DNA from: Strongylocentrotus droebachiensis | Lineage: Eukaryota; Echinodermata; Echinoidea; Camarodonta; Strongylocentrotidae | NCBI GenBank assembly: GCA_035222895.1 | Contig: JAVYIG010007181.1 | Location: forward strand, 41,911-105,910 | DNA: 64,000 nucleotides | Direction of reading: 5' to 3' | Shown here: positions 20,799 through 32,672 of the stretch, in pieces | How the letters are laid out: every line of letters starts with the position of its first letter | How positions within the stretch are numbered: position 1 is the stretch's first letter | Made by a program: the position numbers and the translations under genes | Notes under the pieces: model-generated | Told to the model about the DNA's origin: nothing | The model's input: the letters and a program-made list of their open reading frames with translations, nothing else | Database searches by the model: none

Positions 20799-22376
20799 AA
20801 AATAACAATGATTACAGACACACTGTTCAAAGATTTTTTCGACTCATCATTCATGCGATGTACTCTGATGAGTGCAAGATGAAACTATTTAGTACGTCAG
20901 TATTCGTTGCTATACTCTTTGATTGATATTGCATTCGTTTGTGTGTGCATGTCACAAAGCACACACTGACTAAATATCATACTTTTAGCAAAAAACGTGT
21001 GGTATCAATATTCCTCTATCACTTTTCCTTCTCTTTCACGTAACAGAATGTAATGCTACTTAGAAGCAATTCAAAACTATTCAAATTTCAAAGTTGAAGT
21101 TAAGAGGTATCTTTCACTTGAGACTCAAGAAATAGAAGCCAGTGATATGATTTCATATGTATAACTTGAAAATTGATAACATATTGATTAACTTCTTATT
21201 AGTGTTATTTCTATTATGTCGTTTTTCTCAAAGTATTAACATTTTTATTTTGTTTATGCTTATTTTTCTTGATTGTTAATGTAAATACTGTTTGTCTTAC
21301 TGTCTTGTTTTCATTTTATAATATCGTTTTACTCTTCGTAGTTATGCTACATTGAACTTGACTAATTATACACTAATTACATTTCTTTTAAAGCCTTACA
21401 GGACCATATAATGTAAATATTGCTGCATTCCATTAAAGATTCCTTCGTGTTCATTTTTCATCCTGTCTGGAATGCCATATAATTGAATGCTCTGGAGACT
21501 GATTATATGACAGATAAGTTTGCTATGATGTACAGAAGAACAGTATATTAACACAAATTAGGCCTATTTTAATCGCCGGAAGTTCTGTTTCTTGACTAGA
21601 CATCGTAAGCAATTTAAGAATATTATGCTACATTATGTTAACGTTTACTGCAGTTCTGTTATAATGAGTAATTTCACTTTGAATAAATTTCAAGTAAATT
21701 CGGCAATTTACTTTTTCTGAATAATTACCGCTTTCAATTCAATTCAATTCAGTTTAGTTAGATTCGATTCAATTCAAATAAATCTATACAGACTATCAAT
21801 TTGTGACGTCGAATTTGTAATATGTTCATCTGCATTTTATAACGGTAGAAAGAGAATGGGATAAGGTAGGATTATGTTTATCATATGATAAATTGTAGTT
21901 AAACCTACCTCTGGTTATGCTAGTAGACATTCGTGGCAAACCAAGGGATGAATCTGGAGAAAACATCATTTTAATGTTTCCCCATCGTTGAAAAAATTGC
22001 TTACCAGTTGATATGTTTGTAAGAAGATGATATCGACGAAATTTCTTCTATACTTTAATGACCTTACTTGGGGACTATTTTCTTTTTCCCGTTCTTTGAT
22101 TTCATTTCTTTAAACAAAAAATAAGAGAAGGGGGGGGGGAGTCTGATAACCGCATCTCGATTGGGAATTGTTGTTAGTTTATGTATTTGGTGAAGTATAG
22201 TTATTCAGCTTTTAATCAACCTTCTTTTTTAAAGGTAAATGGGCATTATGCGGTGAAATAAACAAATTCGTAGAAAGCACTTGTACAAAATATGGCCCCC
22301 AAATATCCACAGATCTTTTTCACATAGAGACGTCTCACCTTTAATGATTACGGCCAAAGTGATGGAGGTGCTTCAC

Positions 22377-22798
22377 CTTTGCAATTCTAAATAGTCATAT
22401 GAATTTAAAAAATAGTTATTATTATGTTTCAAATCGCAGTTATGTTTTCATCGGGTCAATTTAATATAATTATAAAACCAGACATTTGAAGGGAGAGTCC
22501 ACCCTGAGGATGGGTTTACTCCGCCTTTACTTGGCCACACACATTCTCAGGGTGGACTTCCCCTTCATTGCTACCGGGGCTAGACTCGATAAGCTTCGCT
22601 TTTTCTAGCCCCGTCTACATTACTTACCTTTTTATGTTTTAATGTTGATGTAGATTGATGTAGATTTTCATTGTTCTTTTATGCTTATGTATCTGTTTTT
22701 CATTTGCTCTATGTGTCAAATGTGTACAATTTTTTTTCTTACCATGTATATTTTTCTGGTTTTTAACGTGGAAAATAAATGAAATAAAAAAATGAAAT
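22377..22798 (+). mobile_element. Retroelement-like insertion, copy 1 only
   Basis: Interrupts sequence contiguous in copy 2 at about 56545. Contains two hairpins (GAGAGTCCACCCTGAGGA with its complement, and CGGGGCTAGACTCG with its complement) and an A-rich 3-prime tail with AATAAATGAAATAAAAAAATG, as left by non-LTR retrotransposition. Confidence 0.5.
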
Positions 22799-23882
22799 TA
22801 CCTTTTGTTTTGTCCTCTTGTAAAGAATGCTTCCTTCTGTGTATCATCAAGGAGCTTTAAGAGATGGAGACATGTCTAGCTCCCTTTGTACCATCTTTGA
22901 TGCCGCATGTCAGGCATGTGCTTAACTGGATCTTTATGAAGCTAGCGGGCCACTTTAAAAAAAGGGGAAGATGCCTATGTAATGATAATTACTTTTCGCT
23001 ACCACTCTTCTGATAATACCAGCAGCACACAGTGCTTACCTTTACAGGAGGCAAGCGAAAAGAAATGGAGCAAATTTTCCTGAAAACTGAAATATTAATC
23101 AAAATTACTTGACTGGGCATGCGTGGCACTAATCTGACATAAAACATCATAAAGAATTGTGCATGAACAAATTCAATTTTTATTTTCATGAGCCGGAAGT
23201 AATCGGAAAAGTTTCAAATTGCAGGTTTTAGGACTGTAAAATTGTACTATTTTAAAGCTGCTATCATACAATGTAAGCAAATTTCTTGACACAATTAGGC
23301 TTTTGTATTCATATTTTATCATCTGTTCGATTTTACCCTTGTTAGTTCAAATAAATAGTGAAATATTAAGAATATGTATTTGTGAAAAAAAAATCACAAC
23401 TCAAGCTTTCCAATGATATTGGCCGCTTCGAACCTCGGACATCAAAGATAACAGCACACCAGTAGTTTCCATTGTGCAACCATAGAAAACTGCAGCAGCT
23501 TGGAATAATTTGTTGCCAGTAGGGCCTTCATCTCTTAAAACTCCTTGGATTATCTACATGGTTCTTCCCAGGTGTTTAATGTGTACCTGGTATGATGCGA
23601 ACGTCATTGTGGTTGAATTAGCATGATTGTGTAGGCGATACATTGTAACGCCCTCATGGGGTGGAGAATGTGCACCTCATTGTTCAGAATGGTGATAGGA
23701 TCCAATGACCGGGGTAATACTAATAGTGTAGGCGCTTTGGTTAATTGATGGTAAATCGCGTGGTAAGAAACAGGTATTATTATCATTATTATTTATTTTG
23801 TATACTATGAAATATCATGATTTTCTTTGTATCTTCGAAATATCATGTAGGTAACAAAAATTGTAAAAATTCTCAAATAAAT

Positions 23883-24360
23883 AAAGATACTATGTCCCTT
23901 TTGCAACCAACATCAAATTCTGTAGAACTTCGCAGGAATTATGAACATGTCATATATGTTCTATCTGTGAAATTTAAACGTTAGCAGTGTCCTAATATTC
24001 AAATTATGCAAGGAAACCCGTTTACTTGCTAGACTTCACTGTCAGACACTATTGAGAGACTGACTGGCTTTTTCTTCTTTGGTAATAATAACTCACTTCT
24101 TGTAATGGCCAAAAATTAAACTGATTGAATCTTTGAGCAGCATAAAACGTACGACCATTCGGTACAATGGTCTGAAAATCAGACTATTACTTACTGGCTC
24201 TATAGCTCTTAAGTCGATTCGACAAGTAATAGTCGTAAAGCGTTATTTTCCCACTTAAAGACATTTCCAAGCCCCCTTTTTTTAGGGAAGTTCTAAATTA
24301 GTATTATCTTTCAAATGCCGTTGCCCGTTGGAATTTAACCTTTTCATTTGTTTGGCCTGC
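23883..24360 (-). mobile_element. MITE family B, degraded, in spacer
   Basis: Reverse-complement relative of 54706-55246: starts GATACTATGTCCC and keeps most of the body, but its other terminus is degraded after GGCCTGCG. Lies just outside the end of duplication copy 1 and 270 bases upstream of the orphan exon. Confidence 0.6.
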
Positions 24361-24629
24361 GAAAATAACCTAGACAAAGAGATAAATTTGATGAAAAAAA
24401 TGATAAATGGACAAACAAAGAGTTGTTTTGATAGGGTAGGCATAAATTTTTTACGCGGAAAGATGGAAAGATTCTTCATGAAGGTCTTTCGAATACAAAA
24501 TCATGAACTTCGCTTTTTAAGCCATATTACTAGTTGCGTGTGTTTTGTCATTACATTTTGTTTATATTACAGATGAGATTAGTTAATCAGGAGAATAATT
24601 GTCCTTGTTAAATTTCTTTGTTTTGGCAG

Positions 24630-24811
24630 GAGATCCACGACGAATATATTTCTGCGACTTTAGTACGGCAAAATCATTTTACATGGACGTCGACAGCGAC
24701 GGTGCTCACGAGCTCACAGGCTACATGATTGACCCTGACATCAGCGGCGATGACTCAGAAGAGCGAGAAAAACTGCGAGATATACTTCAATTGCGCCCTC
24801 TACTGGACTAA
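24630..24811 (+). CDS. Orphan terminal exon of unknown gene
   Basis: After a good acceptor (TTTGTTTTGGCAG) an open frame in phase 1 runs about 60 codons to TAA: it starts GDPRRIYFCDFSTAKSFY, contains an acidic DPDISGDDSEEREKLRDI stretch and ends LQLRPLLD. GC content and codon use are clearly more gene-like than the AT-rich flanks. No partner exon was recognised upstream between 23263 and 24600, where a truncated MITE sits. I do not recognise the family. It may be the relict of a gene split by the duplication, or part of a gene whose other exons I missed. Confidence 0.4.
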
Positions 24812-25324
24812 GGAAGGCATTCACAAAGGCATCGCTGTAATGACTAATTACGATCAAAGCAGCCCATCATTCGACATCAAAGAAACCAGTGAAATTAACA
24901 AACCTTATCAATTGCTCATCATTAATGTAAATCTATGATCATTATTTGACAGAAAAGAGCCCGGCTGTATATTGTTTGTTTGATTCAGCGTTCTCAACAT
25001 TGTCATAACAGATATGACTCGTTAAAATGCCGCAAAGAAGAAAACACCGCGTTTTTTGTTTGTTTGTTTGTTTTGTTGGGGGGGGGGGAGTTTTTTGTGG
25101 GTTTATTTAATGTAAAAGATAGACATTTTTACAAAGGACGAATAATCGTGATTGTTAGTGCTTTTTGATGCATTTTGTTTTAATCCAAAGGAAAAAGAAA
25201 TACCATAATTTTTATACTATTATTGCGACAAAATTTTCTAGCTTACAGTCTGTGTTATGATTTGTGCATAATTTATCGCAAGTCTGTTTATCTCTATGTT
25301 GTTCCTATCCATTTTTATTACCCA

Positions 25325-25452
25325 CCTCTCTCTCTCTCTCTCTCTATTTCCTCTTTCCTCTTTCATCTTCTCCCTCTCTCTCTCTCTCTCTCTCTACCCC
25401 TCTCTATTTCCTCTCCCCTCTTACATCTTCTCTCCACCTCTCTCTCTCTGAA

Positions 25453-25483
<31 letters not shown>

Positions 25484-25590
25484 ACCTCTCTCTATATTTC
25501 CTCTCTCCTCTTTCATCTTCTCTCTCTCTCTCTCTCTCTACCCCTCTCTATTTCCTCTCTCATCTTACATCTTCTCCCCCCCCCCCTCTC
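25325..25590 (+). repeat. (CT)n-rich minisatellite in spacer
   Basis: About 55-base units of CTCTCTCTCTAC, TTTCCTCTC and CATCTTCTC repeated at least four times with variation, ending in a C-run. Confidence 0.85.
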
Positions 25591-26559
25591 ACTCTAAATG
25601 AATGTATGATCGTCTTTCTGCTTTTGTTTATGTAATATCACGATCATTATAATTTTGTTTCTTCATATAAACTTCCTTCCGCCTTCTTCTTTATTCACAA
25701 ATCTCTTTGTCAGGTATTTAATACACGTGAACTAAACAGGGGCCTGTCTTAATCTTTAATCTTGGATATTTTATGACGAAATAGATGTGCCTAGATTGTT
25801 CAATATTTATTTCAAGGTCACGTTTTTTAATTGCTTGAATTTGAATTTATTGAAATAACATCGTCACAAGGTACAATGACATTTTGTTACAGATAATTAA
25901 CAAACAAAAAGCAATCATATAGCAATTTTTTTTTCTTCACCTGTACACAGTTTTCACATTTAACCACATACAGATATTACACATCTTCAATAATATTACA
26001 AAAACTTGTATCAACGTCTAGTTTCATTATGCACAAAGTATTCAAAATTTAACTCTTACAAATACAACACGTCTTATAAATTAAATAAAATTACAAATAA
26101 CGGTTTTATCGTCTAGTTTCTTTATCTTTACGAAAGTTTATTCATTGTTCAAATATAAATTCCTTGTCAAAGATTATAATATTTCAAACATTATACTCTG
26201 TGGACTAAATATTGTACAATCGATGGTAGTGTGGTATTCGTCTCCAATTTCATTACTCTAACAATCATTGTAGGAACGTATACGCAGTAAATATGTGAAC
26301 TTATTCTAAATCGAAAATATTTTAACGTAATTTATTACTTACTCAAAAGTTAAATATTTCTCTTGTTTTATGTTTTGCTTAAACAATCCAATGGTCGCAA
26401 TTTATTTTCTCCTTCCTGTAAGCACTGTTTAAATCCATTATAAATTGAGAATCATATATTTCTCGAAGTTTAATTTCTGTTTCCACTCCGACTATTTTAT
26501 TCTTATCTATAATATTTTCTTATTCTAGACAATATTAGACATTCATTATTTCCGTCAAT

Positions 26560-26830
26560 ATATCAATTGCTTTTCTTTAATGAATTGTGGACATTACTAA
26601 GCCAACTTGAAATAGAATTTGCTAACCTTTTTCTATTTTCTCTATTTTTTGACAAGAAAAATATAACAAAGATTTTCATCAACACTTTTCATACTAATCC
26701 GATATTTCATGCAATTTGTAAATATATATCGATAATTATAGGATATTCTCCAGCTTCAGCCAATACAGCCAATTTACTAATCTTTTTATTTACCCCTAAG
26801 ATATTTCTCATCCATTGCTAATGAACACTT
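26560..26830 (-). mobile_element. Non-LTR retrotransposon remnant (RT C-terminal region)
   Basis: Minus-strand reading with breaks gives WMRNILGVNKKISKLAVLAE followed by AGEYPIIIDIY, the kind of segment that follows the reverse transcriptase domain in many LINE ORF2 proteins. Stops and a frame change show decay. AT-rich surroundings (25800-28200) are probably more of the same debris. Confidence 0.45.
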
Positions 26831-28654
26831 TCTATAACATTACTAAAACACATTTTATTGTTTTCCCTGAAGCCTGATTCGTTTTGGACAGTTTATTTCT
26901 ACTAAATATGTAACCAGACGTCTGTTCAAAATACTACAAAATATCTTTTTGTTATTAAATGAAATGAATAAATCTTGAAGAAAAAAAGAAAAATTTAAAT
27001 GATTTGCCAACAGATCTCGAGAGGGAGATGCCCCTATAGTTAGAGTGATCGGTTTCACAACCCCTTTAAACAATGGAATAATATAGCTTTCTGACCATTA
27101 ACAAGGAAATCTTCCGCTTATTACTAGTATCATGTTAACTATTTTTGCTAGTATCGTTGAAAAACTGCTTGTATTTATAATATTTGAGTTTGTACCATTT
27201 TGATCTTCATTGAATTAATTGTTGATGATTAATGAATAAATAAAATAGAATGAAATCTAGCAATGTAGTTTATTTTTGATAATAATATCACACGAATGTT
27301 AAAAAAAATATGTGGATATTGTTTGAGAAAAATAGAGTATAAAAAAGTTATTTGAAAATAAATAAAATACACCTGCTTTTAAAATTACCAGTATGGTGCC
27401 CAAAAAGAAACTATTGAAAATAAAGAAAATATTGCCTTTTGAAAACGCCTTTCATAAATTAAAATTTACAGATAAATCCACTGCCGTCTAAACATTGTTA
27501 AATATGTCACTGGTTTAACAAACCCTTACCAAAATAATTAAATCAAATTATTACAGGCAAACAGTATAAAATCTTAGGAGCTCGCGCGCCAGCTAAGTGG
27601 CAAAAACGCATGAACATGATAAAGTAACTATGAAAAAGAAAATATATGTATATATATATCAAAGAAGATAAAGAAACAATATACAGCTAATTGGTGTGAC
27701 CAGACAATGTAATTGTATACTTCATTGATTATTTGATTCAATAAAATGATTTAAATATAAGACCTAAAGAAATTAGGTATTACTGAATGTTATGAGAAAT
27801 TGTTAGATTAGATATGTTTACGTGTGGGGACCAAACCTTAACGTCACGTTTGTATAGAGTATATACTTGATAATTATACAGAAAGTTGCCATTCAAAAGT
27901 ATTGTTGCAGTGATCATTATCAGGATAAGCATACATGTATGTTTGCAACAAGATTATAAACAGTCCAATAATACATATTTACGTTACTATTACCAACTTA
28001 TATTAACGAGTTATGATTAGTTTACACAGGCTCTGATACAATGTTGGAAAATGGTTTGATATAATCATAATGTAGAGTTACTTAAATCATACACTTGAAA
28101 TTATTAGTACACACTTTAACTCTTGTTCAGCTTGAGCAAAATTGTATTCAAATAAAAACATATTAGGCCTGAACAACGATTCAATAAAATAACAATATGA
28201 CGCGAAATCCTACTACTAGATAGTTATTGTTATTTCTTTTCTTTGGTAACTTGTCAACTCTGTCAGCATACTATTTTTGCCACAACTATGCTGTGTTATA
28301 TTCTGAAATAAAACCTCTGAAGCTAGAGGACACTTTTTTTTTTTGGTAGTCCCCCAAAAATCGCAACGACTCAGCCAGCCGCTGAATTTTTGTTTTGTTT
28401 TGGTCTCTAAATTTGAAAAATTGACATTTTTCTTTGTCGGGGGGGGGGGGGGTAAGGTCACCTTTTTTAGGTCAGCCATGGGCATAAAAATACCAAAGGG
28501 GCGGGGGGGGGCAAACCCCCCCCCCCCCTGCGTACGCGCCTGACTAGGTCTCCAATCGGAGTAGGGAGGTACACCAATGGTTCACCCCCACGTTGGATAT
28601 ATGTTTAACTTGACATGGCTTAAGGTCAACAGTACTGTTATTTTCGAAACCTCT

Positions 28655-31324
28655 TTACTCGTTTGGGATCAAGTCATCAATCTTTAGATTGATAGTCAGA
28701 TTCTTTGCCAATTTATTCCAGAAATACTCTTGTCCTCTTACATCATCAGTCCAGTGGAGATAGGGTCTGCCGTCGTTGAGATACAATCTCGCCATGAAAG
28801 GTATCTCATCATCAGGGATGTCTTCCAGGAAGACCACAACAACGAACTCGGTTCGAGTATCACTCACGTGGTCCATGGCGATGCGCAGTTTGAGCATGAA
28901 CCAGCGATCGCGTACAGCGGCTCTGCTAAGCACAAGGACTGTCTTGTAACTCCGGGTCACCGCGTGATCAACTGCATCCAGATAATGCATTCCCGGTACG
29001 AGGTCTTCATCACCAAAGACATTCCTCTGAAACTGCGGAAGCTGTTCTTCAAGAGCCGGACGAAGATGGTCACGAATCCATTCTTCGTCATCGTCATAGC
29101 AAATGACATTTACGTCGAATTCGTAGTCAGTGTGATTGTGAGCGTCTCGGACTTCTTTGTAGCCAACTAATGCCAGTTTCAAGAGAAAGAGTTTATACCT
29201 CAAATGCCATCGATGATAATGCACAAGCACTGCGATGACAACCATGCAAATAACTGCGAGAGAAATCAAACATGGAATGGTACTGCTGAGCCTACAGAGA
29301 TTACTTGGATCAAAATCCCGGAGAGGCTTTTCGCGAAGAGGAGCAAGAGATGCTGACGAACAAATAGTAATTGTTGTGTGCTGCTTGGTGAGGTTCGGTG
29401 ATCTCTTTTGCCAATCGAGAAGCCACTTTAGATCACAATTACAGAGAATAGGATTCTTTGATATGTCTAAAGATGACAGGGAATTTTCAATCGGTTTGAA
29501 AGTACTTTGGTTGAGACGGGTTAGTTTGTTGTCTGCTAAATACAGATATTTAAGCAGTAGATTGTTCGAAAATATTGTTTCATCAAGGTAAGATAGACGG
29601 TTTCTATCAAGGTCTATGCGTGTCAGTTGCCTTAACTCTGTCAGCATATCGTAGCGAAGTAGCTGAATCCTGTTTCCTTTTAAACTCAGCGTATGAAGGG
29701 ACACCAAGTCGTGAAAGAGATGTGAACGAAGGCTTGGAATATTACAGTCGTCTAAATTAAGGTGTTGCAAAGTCGTGAGGTTCTGGAACGAACCAGGTAG
29801 CAAACCCACTGGATTAGACCCGAATCTGGTATTTTTACTCAGATACAATGTCGTTAGGTTATCCAACCCATCGAAGAGAGAAACGTTCCCTAACCACAAA
29901 TCGTACCCAGCAAGACCCGTCGCATTAAGGTTTAAATATATAAGAGAACGTAAATGTTTGACGGATTCCCTGGGGTCCCACAGAAAAAATCTGTCTATAA
30001 TATTGTTCACTACAAGTGATGTTAACGATGGAGTTTCCAATAGCAAATGGTGTATATTACATTCAGATAAAACTATCTCTTGAATGCTATCAAGTCCGGT
30101 GAACGCTGTTAATTCTAAGAAAGTAAGGCGTTTGTTCCAACTCAAATTCAAGAGGGTTTAATCTTTCAACCCTAGAAAGGCAGATTGTGAAATTTCTATA
30201 AGTAAATTGTCACACAATTGCAGCTCTTGTACTTTTATATTCCATGTTTGATTGTATGGATTAATGTGTTGTATGCTGTTGAACTGCAGCTTCAGGATTC
30301 TTAAATCTTGCATTCCTTCAAAGAAATCCGGCTCGATCGTAACTATAGTGTTGCCGTTGAGAGAAAGTTTGTCGAGTTGGGTTAGATTTGAGAAGACGTA
30401 CGGAGAGAGAGTTGTCAGACCCGTATAAAGGCTGAGAGAAGACAGAGGACAATTGCAAAAGGAGTCGAAGAAATCTACTGGAAAAGCAGTCAAATTGGAC
30501 CCTGTGATTGTCACAAATTCTATTTCAGAACATGATATCCCCATAAATAGGCTTCTGAAGACTTTCAAAGTTAGAGGGGAGTTTCCAATTATTAATTTAC
30601 GGACATTTAGTGACGCAATCACATTAGGATCTACTGACTTGATGGGGTTTTCTCCCAGTACCAAAAAATCAATATCGCACACTAAATTGAAAAATTCTGT
30701 GCTGAGATGTCCCAGCTGATTCCCCTCCAACTGAACGTTCTTGACCGTGCCACACGAACTGATGTTGATGAAAGCAAACTTGTTATGTGACAACTGTAAT
30801 ATCTCCAGCTTTGTGCTCCACTTGAGAGTATCATTAGGAAGCGATATCATGTTTGAATTGGACAAATCCAGAAAGGACAGCTTACTCGCCCAACGGAATA
30901 ACCCCGTGTCCGGCAGCACAAGATGTGGGTTGAAAGACATAAAGAGATTCATCAGATCCCTGAGAGGGTAGAAAGCTGTGTGATCCAAGGTCCTGATGTC
31001 GTTGAAATTAAGATCTAGGGTTGTGATAAGAGGGTATCTTACAAACGAGGAGTTTAAAAGGGCTTTATTATTGTTGGTGTGCATGTATAGTAGCTCGATA
31101 TCCTCAGCAAGATCTTGAGGAATTGAAGCAAGTCTTCTGTTTTCGCACTGAGCTTCCTTCAGCTTAGGGTCCTGGGAGCATACTTGAATAGAACTCTCCA
31201 CAGTCAGCTTTGAGGTCGGCAACGCATCTCCGTATAATGTTTGTAGACACGGGAATACAAGAAGAAAAGATACTATCAACGTGGTTAAAGAGGAAAGAAC
31301 GGAGCATTCTTTCAACGCCATCAT
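28655..31324 (-). pseudogene. Toll-like receptor, single exon, one in-frame stop
   Basis: Continuous reading frame of 889 codons from ATG at 31324 to TAA at 28655, interrupted once by TAA at 30158-30160 (codon 389). Both sides stay in the same frame. Order: signal peptide (about 1-33, LTTLIVSFLLVFPCLQTLYG), cysteine-containing LRR N-cap, about 20 leucine-rich repeats, LRR C-terminal cap (NPILCNCDLKWLLDWQ), one membrane helix (about 682-701, CLISLAVICMVVIAVLV) and a TIR domain (about 733-880) with YEFDVNVICYDDDEEWI, DEDLVPGMHYLD and FWNKL as boxes 1-3. Box 2 has ED where many TIRs have RD. Neighbouring LRRs suggest the stop replaced a leucine codon. A single-exon TLR of this layout is typical of sea urchins. 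If the stop is real, only a secreted half-ectodomain would be made. Confidence 0.9.
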
Positions 31325-32672
31325 GTCCTATAACGTCTGCAGATGAAGTGATTACGAACTTTTATTTTGCCGAGCTAAATTAAGCCATCACAACCCCTAT
31401 GACTTTAGTTTGATGATAATTCATTTATGATAAAGTGTTCAATGGATATAAACAAGTTGATATGTTGGAATGAAATATGATGAATATATATATATCCTTG
31501 CCTTTCTGCTTTTTTTGTGGAAATATGAACTTTGTTGTTATTTTTAGCTTCCTCCCGCCTTCTTCTCTTCTTACAGATCTTTGTGTGGGCTATATAATAA
31601 TTATCAAAGTTGCATGGGACTTCGAACCAAACCAAAAACTAAAACATGTAGATTAAAAATGTGATGCCAATTAACCTATGTCTATGTCTTATTAGGTGTT
31701 TGTTTTCCAGCCTTTGATTCATAGAAAACGTTATATTTCTAATCTTTCAAGATTTCCTTCCTCCTTCCCCAATCGTCTCAAATTGCATTTATCCTACCTT
31801 TATCGAACGTAAGTTAGTTAATTACACCGTGTTTGTTTCAGTAGAATGCGACGGCATAGTATAGGTCAAGAAATTTAGGGGGTACCAACAGGAGGGGGGG
31901 GGGGGGTGGATTGGTCATACTAAGAAGGTTAAACTCGGTGAATGAAATGCAAAATAACAAGAACATTAACTAGGATGCTGGTATAGGAGGAGTTGTGGCC
32001 TCTTCTTTTCTCTTTTTTCTTTCTCCTTCTGTCTCTAGTTTTCTTTTTGCCGTTTCATCGGGGCGGGGGCACGCCCCGCCCCCTCCCGTAGTTGCGCCAC
32101 CTGTATGAAGTCATCAAGTCACGTGAACGAGGATAGTTTCTGCTTTAAGGCTCTGGTTTTATGAGGAGAATTCTCTCAATACCAGCAAATAGAATTATAG
32201 AAGAAGAAGGATAAACACAAATATAACGTAAACGTATCCTCGTGAAGGATGACGGGGGGGGGGGGGGGGAGGAATTCCCGTTCAGGGCGATATAGTATAT
32301 ATATATACATGTATTAATAATGAAATATGAATACATTATTAATATAATATTAATGTCTACAAGGGAATGGGGTTATTTAACGAAAGGTTACCTTTGCCTG
32401 AGTGAAACCACAACTAGGAGGGGGGGGGGGGGGCAGTGCGGCAAGCTACAAACAAATCATGGGGTAATGTACGCACATGTTCACAATGTATGCATGGAAT
32501 TTGGTCCTAATAATCAGCTTTTTCCTGTCATTATTCCGAATACAAGAGCATTTGACGGGCAATTCTTTCGGCAACATTTCTTCATATTAACTTCAAAGAC
32601 CGATAATAACTCACATTATTTGTCACCATTTCACCAGAACTCAACCTTCTCTTCATATTTATTTCTGAGCGA
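31325..32672. other. Spacer between TLR and TRPC copy 2
   Basis: 5-prime side of the TLR gene (which reads leftward) and 3-prime side of the channel. Holds several 12-16 base G-runs (31895, 32255, 32420) and no convincing exon. A TLR promoter should lie near 31325-31650 but no motif could be assigned. Confidence 0.5.

Larger units (their letters stand above)
1..23262 (+). repeat. Large segmental duplication, copy 1 (left part outside window)
   Basis: The sequence at 1 onward is found again from 33069, in the same orientation and gene order, up to about 23262 here and 57036 in the other copy. The first 350 bases are almost identical. Exons of the channel and TRIM genes match one for one with identical lengths, and introns match except where mobile elements are inserted. 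Homology is lost just after 23262 (aligned end about 57036). Because copy 1 begins at base 1 and the channel's last exon lies just left of the homologous point in copy 2, the duplication probably continues left of the window. Confidence 0.95.
20482..23262. other. 3-prime flank of TRIM copy 1
   Basis: AT-rich sequence shared with 54311-57036. No gene seen. Contains the retroelement-like insertion 22377-22798 and a G-run at 22131. Confidence 0.6.
24812..28654. other. AT-rich spacer between blocks
   Basis: Apart from the CT minisatellite, the LINE remnant at 26560-26830 and a G/C-run repeat at 28330-28542 (ending CTGCGTACGCGCCTGAC), I see no gene. Very AT-rich, with short open frames only. Confidence 0.55.

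Noticed and set aside
25223-25635. Two overlapping Ser/Leu-rich frames of about 124 codons
   Set aside because: CT minisatellite; both frames open only because of the repeat.
28730-29170. 146-codon plus-strand frame over the TLR
   Set aside because: Antisense shadow of the TIR coding region; no independent signals.
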